Positions 20,490-32,560 of a stretch of 64,000 bases of DNA are shown here, in pieces. Origin of the DNA: Siphonodentalium dalli (lineage: Eukaryota > Mollusca > Scaphopoda > Gadilida > Siphonodentaliidae); assembly GCA_032622095.1 (NCBI GenBank), contig CP136063.1, forward strand, positions 64,557,897 through 64,621,896. Direction: 5' to 3'. Within the stretch, counting starts at the first letter, position 1, and every line of letters begins with the position of its first letter. A program made the translations under genes and the position numbers. The notes under the pieces were generated by a model. It ran no database searches. It was not told the DNA's origin and saw nothing but the letters and a program-made list of their open reading frames with translations.

Positions 20490-21662
20490 CAGGGTACCCG
20501 CGACTCCTTGAAATCCTTGAAAACCATGGAATTAGAAAATAAGTTTGCAAGGACCCTTGAAAACCCTGGAATTCTCAACCCCTCCTTGAAAACCCTGGAA
20601 AAATCCAAGTCTCGCCAATCGCGTAATGAAGTTAAATTAATATAACTCGCTGTGCTCCGTGTTTCCATAATACGGAACCAAGAGTAACACTTCGGTAATT
20701 TCCGCCGGTTCATTTAAACTTGTGCATGCTGACGTAAGCGGCTCTCTGATTGGTTGTCACTACTTCGGTTCTCTATTTTCCACGAATCATGTCGCGCATA
20801 CCATAGAAGATGTGTTAATTTAGGTATACGTCATGCGGCCGGGGAAAACCATGCGTTATATTCGCTTTCGTCTGCAGATGAATTGGTTTGTTTAAAAGAG
20901 TTTCCAAATATACAATCAAGTGTTTTACGCACACAGCCACTGGGAACAATAATTGGGCCTTCCGTGCACATTGTCAATTAGAATATACATCAGTATCATC
21001 GTCATTCACTATACATAATTTATGTATTTTGAAATCACCTATAGGCTATAGTAATTAGTATAGCCTATAGCCTCAGTATACTATAGGCCATAAATAATGA
21101 AACAATAATTTGCTTGTCCTAGTATCATTATCTAATTAAAAATAACTACTTTTCAATATAATACTCATTGCTGAAATATGAACCACATTTAGTATCATGT
21201 AGATAGCATACTTTTCTTGGCATTTTCAAGACTGTTTACATTTATCAGTGTCACAGTAAATTTATTTTATAATTCTCAAACAAATTAAATGGATCAAGAT
21301 ATGATTTAATGATCTATGCCCAAAGTATATGGAGCAGTGCGGACAAACAAAATATTGTTTCAATATGGCTATACATTGGGATCAGTAACTTGCATAAACC
21401 AGATAGTGCAAATTGGTTTTAAATTGAGACCACTTGTGCAGCTTGATGACAAGTTGATGTAGAAATATATTAGTTACAGTAGTAAGACTGTACTACCACA
21501 CTGTGACAGATTCACATGAACAAGGTACAATACTATTTGTGACTGTCCTTGAAAACCCTTGAAATTTGAGTATATATGCCTCCTTGAAAACCCTTGAATT
21601 TTGGCCCCCTACACTCCTTGAAAACCCTTGAATTTCATATGAAAATAGGTGCAGGAACCCTG
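20490..21662. mobile_element. Non-autonomous hAT element, same family as 49018-52226
   Basis: It begins CAGGGTACCCGCGACTCC and ends GTGCAGGAACCCTG. Both ends have clustered CCTTGAAA/CCTTGAATTT words (20505-20595 and 21545-21635), the same subterminal repeats that flank the coding hAT at 49 kb. AATAA stands on both sides, a probable short target duplication. It is 1.17 kb with no transposase. Frames reading the repeats (for example 20468-20713 minus) are not genes. A palindrome ATAGGCTATAGTA...TATAGCCTAT lies at 21041-21071. Confidence 0.75.
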
Positions 21663-21978
21663 AATAACAATGCTCAGTTTGCAAAATGAAACAATTTTTG
21701 AACAATGAAGAGGTTACTATCAATATTAATGATAATTACATTATTTTTTTTTACAAAATACTCTAGTAATTAGAAATAAGAAAAAATTTCTAAATGTATA
21801 CATGAATTCTACTCAATACTGTATTCGAATATGAATACAAAATACTTTAAAATTGCATGAGTACTGAATACATCTCAATACATGTACTTGAAAAAAATGT
21901 ATTGAATATGACTGAATACGAATGCTCAAACTTTGTTCAGTATGGAAAGATTAAGGACTCAAGATAACTACAGTATTT

Positions 21979-22100
21979 ATACCCCCCATAACAAAGTTAT
22001 GTGGGGGGTATATAGGAGTCAGCTTGTCCGTCCGTCTGTCTGTCCGTCGTCTGTCTGTAGACGCAATTTTGTCCGGAGTTTTTCTCATTCGTTTTCCAGT
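21979..22100. repeat. ATACCCCCC hairpin followed by TCCGTC/TGTCTG repeats
   Basis: ATACCCCCCATAAC AAA GTTATGTGGGGGGTAT forms a stem with one unpaired base. It is followed by GTCCGTCCGTCTGTCTGTCC. This looks like the end of a dispersed repeat; its class was not determined. Confidence 0.6.
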
Positions 22101-22179
22101 CGATTTTTCTGAAACTTGGTACAGATGTTTAGTACCATTGGAACCTGTGCACCCAGGCCTGTACGTTTCATAATAGCAG

Positions 22180-22262
22180 GCGGGCTGTTACAGCCGCCTT
22201 AAATAACCACCCAGGCGGGCTATTTTAATGGCCCTCCTGAAAGTCCTTTAAGGAGGGCCGGC
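22180..22262. repeat. GC-rich double hairpin
   Basis: GGCGGGCT occurs twice, around a short palindrome (GGCTGTTACAGCC). The stem GGCCCTCCT...AGGAGGGCC follows at 22229-22258. Its base composition contrasts sharply with the AT-rich surroundings. Confidence 0.6.
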
Positions 22263-22416
22263 ACGTGCCCTCAGGTTATCAGAATATTTCATTCACATTG
22301 TTTTCACTCTCCTCAGTCCTGATGCCTCCTAGAGGTACTAGTAATCTGACTAATACTATGACCTATATAATTCCACCCAAATGACCATACAGAATGGCAT
22401 CACAGTATTACTTTAG

Positions 22417-23860
22417 GGTGTAACGATACATCGATGTATTGATACATCAAATATACAGCTCGGGTGATACAACCATCGATAAGGCCGTTCAACCGATACA
22501 TATCTCCATACCTATGCCGCCGGTCAACATGTGATTTAAAAAGTTAAACTTACTGATGTGCAGTACTAATTGGTCCCACCAAAATCACACATAAGTAAGC
22601 CCAATCATGCAATAAAAACACACCATTCTGACAGTCGATTAGTCGGAATGCCACACCCTTCTCTGCCGATATGCATATAACAGTTTAAATTGATGTGAGA
22701 TGGTTCTTTGATGATGTCGTCACATCAATACATTGTCGGGGTTGCATTCTCATTCCATGCGTCATGCGTGCACAGTGTAGCAAGAGTGTGGCATCCGTCT
22801 TTGTCGGCGCCTTTCATCTTGATTGCCGCAGATTATCAAAGACAATGATTACACTGTACAGTTAATTACGTAGTTCGTATACAATTCTACAATATCAAAT
22901 TTGTGTGACCACCCCATCTACCCTCTCCAAATGCAAGTGTAAGCAGGAAGTCGGAAGACTGGAACATTTTTAAACACGATTTACTTTATGCAGTACCGTC
23001 ATCAGTTTCAGTCACGTGGCTGCATGCTTTTAGAATCTTGTTTATTACACAATGAATTTATTGAATCATAATTGCGATGTAACCGTAACAATGTTTTTGT
23101 TTTATATTACTTAGTTACCATCGTGATCTTGTGATGTAATGCTATTGTAACTTTAATTGTAATTTAGGCAACTATAGACTCTCCAACACAGCACAGCGAA
23201 TGTTTTGCGTTGATTATAACACATTGTAGTTTTACGTAAGAAAAACGTTACCAAAAGACGTTATCTTTTAGTTGTTCCGATAGATTTTAACTAATTTTAA
23301 AGAGGCCCGACTAGTCAATTTGTAGTTGATTACCTCTATCGACTAGTCGACTGGCAAAAACACTAGCCAACCTTAATTTTCTGTGAAAATTTTTATCATA
23401 CTATTCAAGATGCTGACATCTTAACACATGTTTTAGAAACTCACTAAAATCAATGTTTATATAGTTTGTATGATTAATACAATCACGTTTGATGACAATC
23501 CAATAGTCGAATGCAGTGCTTTTACTGTCAGGATTTTAAGTATAAACATTGAACATTCATGGGTCTCCACATATCAATTGGTATTTATTCAAATAAAAGT
23601 TGCTTCACCATCACTTTCCAATTTAACAGTTGACTGTTGTTTACATTCTCTGGACCACATTAAATTAGAATTACTCCACAATAGCTGCAGCAGTCCATAA
23701 GATCACACCACTGCATATACCTTAGTAAATTTACAGTTAACTGGTTAATTGAATTTCTTAGTCGGTCAAAGTTTTAACTCCCGGTTAACCAAAGTTTTAA
23801 CTGGTTAACTGTGGCAGCACTAGTTCTGCCATTATGTCATTATCGTAGGATAGGACCCGG
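22417..23860. other. Non-coding with hAT-like end fragments
   Basis: AGGGTGTAACGATACATCG near 22424 and GACTAGTCGAC near 23340 are words typical of hAT MITE ends. TTAACTGGTTAA-type repeats occur near 23740-23810. Complete elements could not be bounded. Confidence 0.4.
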
Positions 23861-23861
23861 T

Positions 23862-24262
23862 CACCAACACCTGTTGGTACAAGTCCTCTGTTGTGGGCAA
23901 CATATCAACAATAGGCTAAACTTGACTTCTTTCCTCTGCCGTTGTCATAATATGGCTGCTCAAAATGACCATAAGCCATAATAAAAAAAATTCTATGAGA
24001 ATTGGACCCGATCACCAACACATGTGGGTAGAGTCTTCAGACTTGGACACCTGAGTGATCAACAATAGGCTAGACTTGACTTCATTTCTTTGCTGTGGTA
24101 CAATATAGCTATTAATCATAGTAGCTGAATGTGACCTTAAGTAATAATAATTTAATTATTAATTGTTTTTAAATTTTAAATGATAGGCTAGAGTTAACTT
24201 GATTCCTCTGCTCTAGTCAATATATACCCATAGCTGTTGAACATAACCTTATGCCTTCGCCG
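23862..24262. repeat. Three diverged ~145-bp tandem units
   Basis: Units carry 'GGACCCGGTCACCAACAC' (23865, 24004), 'CAATAGGCTAAACTTGACTTC' or variants (23910, 24063, 24184) and 'ATAGCTGTTGAACATAACCTTA'-like ends. The third unit lacks its left part. Confidence 0.65.
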
Positions 24263-25272
24263 TAATAATAATAGTTACTTTAAAAAAAAATCTAAATTTA
24301 GAAAGGTTTTATATAAAATTTGAGTTTTTATAAACCCCCTTCCCACATTAAATTTCAAATTCACTATCTGTGTGGTGACTTGAAATGTAAAATAACTAAC
24401 CCCTTTATTTTAGTAACATTACTTTATGTACAGAAGTCATCTTGACCCCTTGACATCATTGCACTGTTTTGATCACGATATATCCACAGCTATGTTGTAG
24501 CTGTTGTGTATATGTTGTAAATATGTACATGTTCTACAGTTGAAAAGTGTGTACATGCTCTCCTATAAGGAGGCCTATTCAAACAAGCAGGCATATTATA
24601 CTAGTAGTCAATATATTCATCATATGCAAATCGCAAAAATAATATGATCATAACCTGGCCATTCGATTTAGTTTAAACCAAGCTTGCATTATGTCTTGTT
24701 GGTACATATTCACTATTTTCTTTCTAATTTTAGCCTTTCTTTTTGCGAAAGCTACATTTAATACTGAGAGTCAGAGCTTGATTTAACAATTTGACCCAAT
24801 TCACACCCAATAGATGTGAGGGGGGGGGGGATGTTAACTGTCCCATCTCCACAGTGACCACTCTCATATGAACATATTCACCTTTTTACACACGGGTGTA
24901 ATCGGTTATGGTATCTCTTAATGGGTCTGGAAAATCATGGTAGTAGGTCTGGAAAAAGTATGGAATTTGATTTTGAATTACTGCTCAGGCCTCATGGGAT
25001 GTCATAAATTCTAGAAAGTTTAAAGCTAAAAATGGACTTTTTGCTGTTAGGATGTTTGATCATTTGAAGTGCCAGGAAAAGGCTTAAAATCGACTTCAGA
25101 GCATATAGAACCCTAGAACTTCCAGGGGCCTACTAGTCTCGGCGTGGGAGATCGAAAAAAAAAAACCTACCCGGAAAAAATTCTTAACAAGCCAAATTTG
25201 GTGTCGTTGGAAAGAGGAGACCTTTGTTCATAATATATCTAAAATCCGCTTTGGAGAAATTTTTTAATTTGT
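24263..25272. other. Non-coding, nothing recognised
   Basis: AT-rich, with a G10 run near 24822. No gene or bounded element was seen. Confidence 0.5.
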
Positions 25273-25790
25273 CATTGTGGGATGATGGAGTTCTCTGCCC
25301 ATAAACACGGGACAACCCAAAACTTGGATATACACATCTATATATCAAAGGACATCGGCAGACTACATTATGGGATGATGGAGTTCTCGGCCCATAAACA
25401 TGGACAACCCAAAACTTGCATATACACATCTATATACCAAATGACATTGGCAGACTACATTGTGGGATGATGGAGTTCTCTGCCCATAAACATGGGAAAG
25501 ACAAAACTTGCATATACACATCTATATATCAAATGACATTGGCAGACTACATTGTGGGGTGATGGGAGTTATCTGCCCATAAATACAGACAATCCAAAAC
25601 TTGCATAGACACATCTATATATCAAATGACATTGCCAGACAACATTGTGGGACGATGGAGTTCTCCGCCCATAAACATGGACAAGACAAACCTTGCACAA
25701 ACACATCTATATACCAACTCACATTGGAAGACTCCATGTAGGATGATGGAGTTCTCTGCCCATAAACATGGACAAGACAAAACTCGCTCT
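25273..25790. repeat. 92-bp tandem array, about six units
   Basis: GATGATGGAGTTCTCTGCCC starts units near 25282, 25376, 25467, 25558, 25650 and 25741. Each continues with CATAAACATGGACA, AAAACTTGCATA and CATCTATATATCAAATGACA. Both-strand frames here are translations of the unit. Confidence 0.85.
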
Positions 25791-25799
25791 GGATTATTC

Positions 25800-26430
25800 A
25801 AGAAACAACAAGAATTCATGGCAGCTGAAACAACTACTAACCCTATCTAATTGAAGAATGTCTGCAATGCATACCATGCAACGAATGTTACAGAATGATG
25901 TTCTGTGTTAAGTTGGGCTAACCATGGAAAGAATACATTATTGGAAGAAACATGTCTGCCCATATCAACTATATATAAAGTTTATATTGGGCAGATGATC
26001 CGTAAGTAAATAAACTATGTTGCGGGCAGTTGAATCTGCCCATAAGCACTGTCGAATCTCTGAAAAATATATCCAACCTTAGGGCACCTCCAAACATTCT
26101 AATGTGAGAGATTTGTTTCTGGCTTAAATATATACGACCCTTTCAAGTTATGTGCCTGTATCTACATTTTGGAACCAATCTTCCCACAGTGCTAGTCAAT
26201 ATCTGACTGCCCATAAAGTTGGTTTATATATAGAGGCGCAACACTGCCCATAAGCACTGTTGATATCCGAAAAATATATTCAATACTAAGGCACCTCCAG
26301 ATATTCTAAAGTGATATATTTGTTCCTGGCACACACGACAACCACCAATCCAGATCATGCGACTGTATCTACGTTAGGAACACATCTTCCCGCAGCGCTA
26401 GTCAATATCCAACTGCCCACAATTACGGTT
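25800..26430. repeat. Two diverged copies of a ~190-bp unit
   Basis: 'CTGCCCATAAGCACTGT', 'AAAATATAT.CAA', 'GGCACCTCCA.A.ATTCTAA', 'GACTGTATCTACGTTAGGAA' and 'CTAGTCAATATC..ACTGCCCA' recur at about 26032-26215 and 26245-26420. The shared word CTGCCCATAA links it to the preceding 92-bp array. Confidence 0.65.
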
Positions 26431-26436
26431 AAGTAA

Positions 26437-26485
<49 letters not shown>

Positions 26486-26520
26486 TCACACACACATATA
26501 TACACACACACACACACCAC
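26431..26520. repeat. (TA)n(CA)n microsatellite
   Basis: A long TA run from about 26437 is followed by CA/TA mixtures, then the block also found at 1247-1371. Confidence 0.9.
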
Positions 26521-27239
26521 ACACATGGAGTGACGATGTTGTCACGGGTGAGGTGTATATCATGAGTGAGTACAATGGCCATGGCGCGGCCAATATATAC
26601 ATACTGTAAAATCCTTTTGATTCGTGTGGGTCCATTGTTTGTTGATTTTGTGGTTCGACCCAACCACGAAATCAAAACCCACCGAAATAATTGACAGAGT
26701 AAGTCAGATAAAATCTCAATACACAAGATCGAAATGAATATCGGGTATGAAGTTTGTTTTCGACATGTCGTAAAATGGGTAAACAAAAAATATGCGGAAG
26801 ACGAAATGAAACGAAATTAACTTTATTAAGATATCAGCCATGATCATAAACAATATTTACATTCATAACATTTAACAAATATATAGCATGCTCTGATCCC
26901 TGCCATAATGTTTTGTATAAACAATGCTCAACGAATTGAACTCTTAATAAAGGCTAATGGTTTAACCACGCGCAGGTTACATAAAACAATAAATGACTAC
27001 CTCATTAGCATGTGAAATGAAGCCAATAGCTATTAGTACACGGATTGCGTCATGCCTTTCGGCGCCGGAATACCGGGGGTGTCGATTTCTCAATAATGTC
27101 TACTCAAATATGTCATAAACCTGCTATTGTAGGACATGTTGATGTGCATAAATATGATACCTGATCCACGAATTCACGTTCCAACGAAATAGCCTTTTTA
27201 TAAGAAACCTTGAAAATTGAGGCCCACGAAATTAAAGCC
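26521..27239. repeat. Copy of the 1247-1371 block and its continuation
   Basis: 26521-26646 matches 1247-1371. It continues into GATTTTGTGGTT...AACCACGAAATC, a small hairpin at 26643-26672. CCACGAA(A/T)T words recur near 27176 and 27222. The rest is AT-rich without genes. Confidence 0.6.
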
Positions 27240-27818
27240 AATCACAGTAGGTATATAGGGATTGACAGTATGGCAAATTAACGGTGATGTGAATTGATAT
27301 ACAAGGAGTGACTATCATCACGAAGGTGGTTTATGAGTATACAGAGATAGGCTGACTTGTCATGGGTCAGTTGTATATGCAAGTCTGGAGTGTGTGAATG
27401 GCCGTATGCGCGGTACGAGACATTGATATATCTAGAAGAGCTGTAAGGTCATTTTTGTGAGGTATATACGTATATACCTGGAAGACTCTATGGTTTTGGG
27501 TTTGGTGTATATGTATATCTTGAGTGGCAATATAGCCACGGGTGTCGCAAATATGTATATAAACAGGGAGTGAGACTGTATGACCACTGGTGAGGCAAAT
27601 AGGTATACAAGAAGTGATGTATGACCGCGGATGTAGCGAACAGGTATGGAGGGACTGTATGGTCATCGGTGAGGTGTATATGCATATCTTTAGTGGCTGT
27701 ATAGTTATGCATGATGTGGCAAATAAATATACATCGAGTGACTGTATGGCCTATGGTTATGCGATTAGGTATACAAGAGGTTACTTTGTGTTCATGTATG
27801 TAGTGAATATGTATACAG
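27240..27818. repeat. Minisatellite M1, array 2
   Basis: Same theme as 649-1240 (GTATACA..GAGTGACTGTATGGTCAT..GGTGAGGTGTATATG), units of ~50-60 bp. It is cut at 27818 by the TIR-bounded unit and resumes at 34813. Confidence 0.75.
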
Positions 27819-28057
27819 AAGGGTGACGACCCCCCTCCCCCTGGCATCCGGCATCCGGCTTAAAATGGACCCTGGCATCCGGAATACGCCATAACAGAGA
27901 GGCGGCATCCGGAATACTCGGGAACGAAGTGAACATTGGCATGAGGTATTGGAATTAGTCTCCGTATTGACTAGTAATGATTTGATTTAGCAGCTTTACG
28001 GAAAGATTAAACTTTTTACTAAATGTATGATCTCATATCATACATATATATATATAT

Positions 28058-28342
28058 ATACGCCCTGTCTAACTTACTCGCGGCCATATTGGATCCACCA
28101 GGTCCGGTTCCGTGGTTTTAGTGCTATACAGTTCAAAGTTTTGGAGTAGCATTTCCATATTTGACATAAATGGAAGTCATGAATATTCAAAAGCTCCATA
28201 TATGGAAATGCTACTCCAGAACTTTGATCTGTAGCAATAAAACAACCGGGACTGCATGGAAGAATATCTGATACCATGGAACCGGACCTGCATGCATGGT
28301 GGATCTAATATGGCCGCGAGTTAATGACATGATAGGGCGTAT
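28058..28342. mobile_element. 285-bp foldback MITE
   Basis: Ends ATACGCCCTGTC and GATAGGGCGTAT are inverted. The arms continue through CTCGCGGCCATATTGGATCC / GGATCTAATATGGCCGCGAG and GGTCCGGTTCC / GGAACCGGACC. A second inner inverted repeat is GGAGTAGCATTTCCATAT / ATATGGAAATGCTACTCC. The whole unit can fold on itself. Confidence 0.85.
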
Positions 28343-28551
28343 TGGGTGGGGGTGAAAGGCATAGACCATGTTCCAAATGACAGGAGTGGTATAATATACT
28401 GAATGAGGAGAAGTTGAAGTGGCATACGTGCGGAAACCACCTATATAGCCAATCTTGGGTGACCGTTCATGGTCGTACACGGTAGTATTGAACACCAGGG
28501 ACACGCAAATAGAAAACTAACATCTTTTTAATATTTAATATTTCAAATTAA

Positions 28552-28905
28552 AGGTACTCAATCAGAGGGTCTCCATATCATCACATTCCAACAAAAACGA
28601 CAACATGTTTTGAAATGCCGCTTCAGTTATCATAATCTGATAATTGCCCAAATATAACGACAAGCACAATCAACTATAGTATAAAATTCCACAAAACCCT
28701 GCAAAACCTGTTATTTATCAACATTTTGTTCACAAAAAGCCACTTGATTTTACCCGCAATTTGGTCAATGAAATTCTTCTCGTTGACTGTCTATTGGGCC
28801 ACCTAAAATAATAGATTTCAAACATCGATATTTGATCACTCTGAGCGGTGATGGATGGGTTCCTCGACTCGAATCAAATATGTTTTGGAAATTAAGCAAA
28901 CATGT
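28552..28905. mobile_element. Diverged, truncated AGGTACTCAA element
   Basis: TTAA at 28548-28551 precedes AGGTACTCAATCAGAGGGTC. The match continues to GGTTCCTCGACTCGAATCAA near 28859. The far inverted end is missing. Same family as 30087-30565 and 34031-34510. Confidence 0.65.
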
Positions 28906-29689
28906 ATTGTGGCGGACATGCATGTTCAAAATGATGTATGATTATATGATATTATAAACTAATGTATTTGGAAGTATATTATCTGCGATGGCTGTCTATT
29001 CAAATCAAGATTTTAATATTAGCATGCGTCTCGTTCACGGTGGTAACGTATTCTGTCGCTTATACCTTAAGTGCTCACAAGCTATACATTAAACATAAAA
29101 TACTCATTTGACATTAAGACAATCAATTTTATTCCATATCATGTCAAATGTACAAGTTTAATACTGTTAAATATGCATTCAATTAACAATTAAGCATGCA
29201 GTGACTGCGTAGTGGGTAGGTGCTACTTATACGCTCAATATTGTTTATATAGGGTAAATCTGACGTCTGCGTGGTATGGATGGGGTCTCGACGTGATATA
29301 TATGAACGTTGTGAAGTCAGTTACATAATTGTACATTGACGCACACATCAGCCGTGCTCTTTAATATGAAAGCAAGTGATCACAATCGACTAGTCCACGC
29401 AATCGTGTATATATACACCTTCCCAAGAAACAACCAACACGCATTTCCTAATGAATAAACAACTCCTGGCATATCAGGCACAAAGTCTATTGAAGCTGTC
29501 GAGCATTCCACAAATACACGGATCACATGTGAGATACTGCTTTGAGCTTATGATATATACATGTATGTTTAAAAAATACGATTTTTTCACGCCTATTTTG
29601 GAGCGCAAACCACCAAGTGACTTTATTTGATAAATGAAGGTCTGTTGTTGAAAGTTTTAGGTGGGATATGTGTTCAATTCTAGCCAGGG

Positions 29690-29860
29690 TTGGGGCGATT
29701 ACATTCCAATGTAATTGATTACGATTACAATTACTTATGATTTACATGATTACGATTATTGATTAAATATTTTTCAAATGTAATTGATTACAATTACATT
29801 ACTTTAGTAAAATGTAACTGATTACTTTGGATTACATCTGATTACAATGTTTAGTTTCCA
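29690..29860. other. hAT-MITE-like stretch of GTAATTGATTAC words
   Basis: AGGGTTGGGGCGATTACATT is followed by repeated TGTAATTGATTACGATTAC words, typical of one end of non-autonomous hAT elements. No opposite end was found. Confidence 0.45.
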
Positions 29861-30086
29861 ACCATTTTGATCCCATAGGAATAACTAATGAAATAAATCA
29901 AATTAAAATATCAAATGTTATTTAATAACTATATAATACGTAAACAAGGAACGACTGAACAAATAAAACAACCAAGCAATAAGCACATAAACGTTTTTAA
30001 TTAATTTGTTATGTTTTGTCATGGAGTTGTGCACCAACATATTGGGAATAGACCATGTTTTATGTGTATTTATTTAATTTTATTAA

Positions 30087-30565
30087 AGGTACTCAACCCG
30101 ATAAAACTCCTCTCAATTACTATTTCAATGGCTTCGGGGTCAAAAATATTTGATTCGAGTCGAGGAAGTCACCCATCAAAGCTCAGATTTGTTAGATATC
30201 GATTTTAGAAATCTATTATTTTTCATTATCGGGAATTCTTTCTGGACCAGAAGATAGTAAAAAATTCGTTATTATTACCCACTTGATTATAGAGTTATCC
30301 ATCTTTGTCTGTTTGAATAGAATTTTGGCGTAAAATCTCGAGCATGTTACCAAATTGACGGCAGTTATAAGTACTCATCTCGAGAACATAAGAATTTTCA
30401 AAAATCAATATCTAATGACTCTGAGCTTTGTTTGATGGGTTCCTCGACTCGAATCAAATATTTTTTACCCCCAAAGCCCAAGAAATAGTAATATAGGACC
30501 CTCTGATCGGATTGTTGTTGTTGGAATCTGTTGAGATGGGGACCCTCTTTACGGGTTGAGTACCT
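30087..30565 (+). mobile_element. 479-bp TTAA-flanked MITE, copy 1
   Basis: TTAA (30083-30086) precedes AGGTACTCAACCCG, and CGGGTTGAGTACCT is followed by TTAA (30566-30569). The two halves are themselves inverted copies over much of their length (TTTGATTCGAGTCGAGGAA occurs in both halves in opposite orientation). TTAA duplication suggests piggyBac mobilisation, but the ends do not begin with CCC. Confidence 0.8.
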
Positions 30566-30569
30566 TTAA

Positions 30570-31999
30570 GTATAGTTTTCATTTCGCTCGAATCCAAAAT
30601 ATCATCGAGTGAAATGTTAATACGCTCGTATATGCTTAGCTGCTAATTTGTATACGAAGCATTTATATAAATGACCCAAATTGCACAAGTAAGCCCAAGA
30701 TAGAGTTAAAACGAACTTAATTACAAACTATATACCGGTACACGGCCTGGCTAAATCGACAAGGACTCACTTTATCGTTCATATTGCATCAATGTGAAAT
30801 GACAACTGTGGACAAAATGAAATTAAAACATGTGTCCACATGACACCATAAACACTCCCCCGATCCAAATTCAGTTGACCGCCGTCAATTTTGATGGGGT
30901 TTGTGGTGACTGTTTAATGCGTCTTGGGGGGGGGGGGGTAAATTACAGCACCCTTTGTTTGACCTTAATATATAAAGGAACCGAGAAATGGAATGTGTCA
31001 CCTACATAAACCGCTCTGCATGGGCGGCTGCCATGTTCGAATAAGGAATGGAAGTCACGTGGTTCGTATAAGTTTAATAAAAGCTGAAAAATGCAACTTT
31101 TTGAAAAAACAGTGGCGGCCATTTTGAAAAAGAAAGTGGCGTCCATATTGAAAAAAAGTGGCGACCATTTTGAATCAGTCGACCATTATGATTGGTTTGT
31201 TGGGGGAAAAATCAGTCTTCGCAGTTCACATTGACAATTCATGTCAAATTGCATGCTTTGCGTCACAATAAAGTGAACGATTCTGTTACTACCGTTGATA
31301 CATAATTACATGTATAAGAAGGCAGTGTAACTCACCAAAATTGATCATAAGTGGTGTAAATTCAACATAATTGATATTTCGTTGTTTTCACTTGGTTATT
31401 TTCACGTATCCTTCCAAATAATAGTCATCGTATTTCCCGGACAGAACCGATTAAATTGGGAGAGAACCGACTCGATAGGGAGAGAACCGATCGAGATATC
31501 ACAATTCACAGTTTTCGTCGTTGTTATTACTCGCACAATAGGATTTTCATTATGACTACGTTATTTGGGAACATAGATTATGAGGGGAATGGAAAAACGA
31601 ATCGAATTATCACCTAGATGGCTAAAAAATTGCGTTTTAACTGTCAAAAACTCACGAAAATGTATAATTTGGATCATCAGGAACCGTCACAAATCAGTCA
31701 AGAACCATCACAAATCGGCGATAGAACGACTTCCGATGTAACAGTTCCTACACAGTGCAGGTGACCATTTCAGTCCATAAATTTGGCCGAAATTATTTAA
31801 ATTATCTAAATATGCGGGTTTTTCTTTGAAAACAATTTTGGCGATATCACGTACACGGGGGTGATCCAACTGGAACACAAACCATTTGCTAATTGTCATC
31901 TCAATACATCCAAAATAGCGTACAAAAGCCTCAATAGAGTATTTAAGACCATCAAGTGTGTTCCATCACATCCAATTGGTTTACGAAACCACGAGACAC
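30570..31999. other. Non-coding; small tandem words
   Basis: A G12 run lies at 30927. Three near copies of GTGGCGGCCATTTTGAAAAA (YY1-like core GCCATTTT, once altered) are at 31112-31175. AGAGAACCGA(C/T) repeats are at 31444-31495. No gene. Confidence 0.5.
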
Positions 32000-32560
32000 T
32001 CGCTGGTTGGTTTGAGATATTCGATGATGGTTTTGTACACTAGTTGGGACACTCATAGGTTGGGTTGTGGGACATTTTGCATTGGATGGATTTAGACACC
32101 AGTTGTTTTAGACACTTCTGATTCTGATGGTTTGAGGTAATCGTCGTGATACATGGGACACCCATTTGGATGGTTATGAACAGTCATTAAATGGCGTGGG
32201 ACACCCAGTGGATGGTTTGGGTTTCTCAATTGATGGTTTGAGACGCTCGTTGAGTTGTTTGGGATGTTTTGGAATACTCATTTGAGCGGGGTTGGACACC
32301 ATTTGGATGATTTGGGACACTAGTGGGGTTGATTTGGGATACATATTGGGCGTTTCGAGACTCTAGTTTGTGACACCAATCTATGAACTTTTTGTTTGGT
32401 ATAGCATATTAACTAAGATGTTGGATTAAGACACTCGTTGCGTGGATTTACACTCTTTGGGTGGTTTGGGACCCTCGGTAAGTGGGATTGGACACTCATT
32501 GGATATATTTGGATAATATTTATGTTGCTTTTGACACTCATCTGATGCATATATAAATTA
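32000..32560. repeat. Degenerate ~40-bp minisatellite (GGGACACTCATTTGGATGGTTT theme)
   Basis: Words of the type 'TGGGACACTCAT.GGATGGTTTG' recur every 35-45 bp with strong divergence. The minus-strand frame at 32413-32901 partly reads this array and is not a gene. Confidence 0.6.

Noticed and set aside
25184-25850. Frames on both strands reading MEFSAHKHGQ repeats
   Set aside because: They are translations of the 92-bp tandem array.
26355-26786. 143-codon minus-strand frame
   Set aside because: It runs through the (TA)n(CA)n microsatellite, giving IYIYIY/CVCVC runs, and shows no domain.
27487-27847. 119-codon minus-strand frame rich in HIH and YT repeats
   Set aside because: It is a translation of minisatellite M1.
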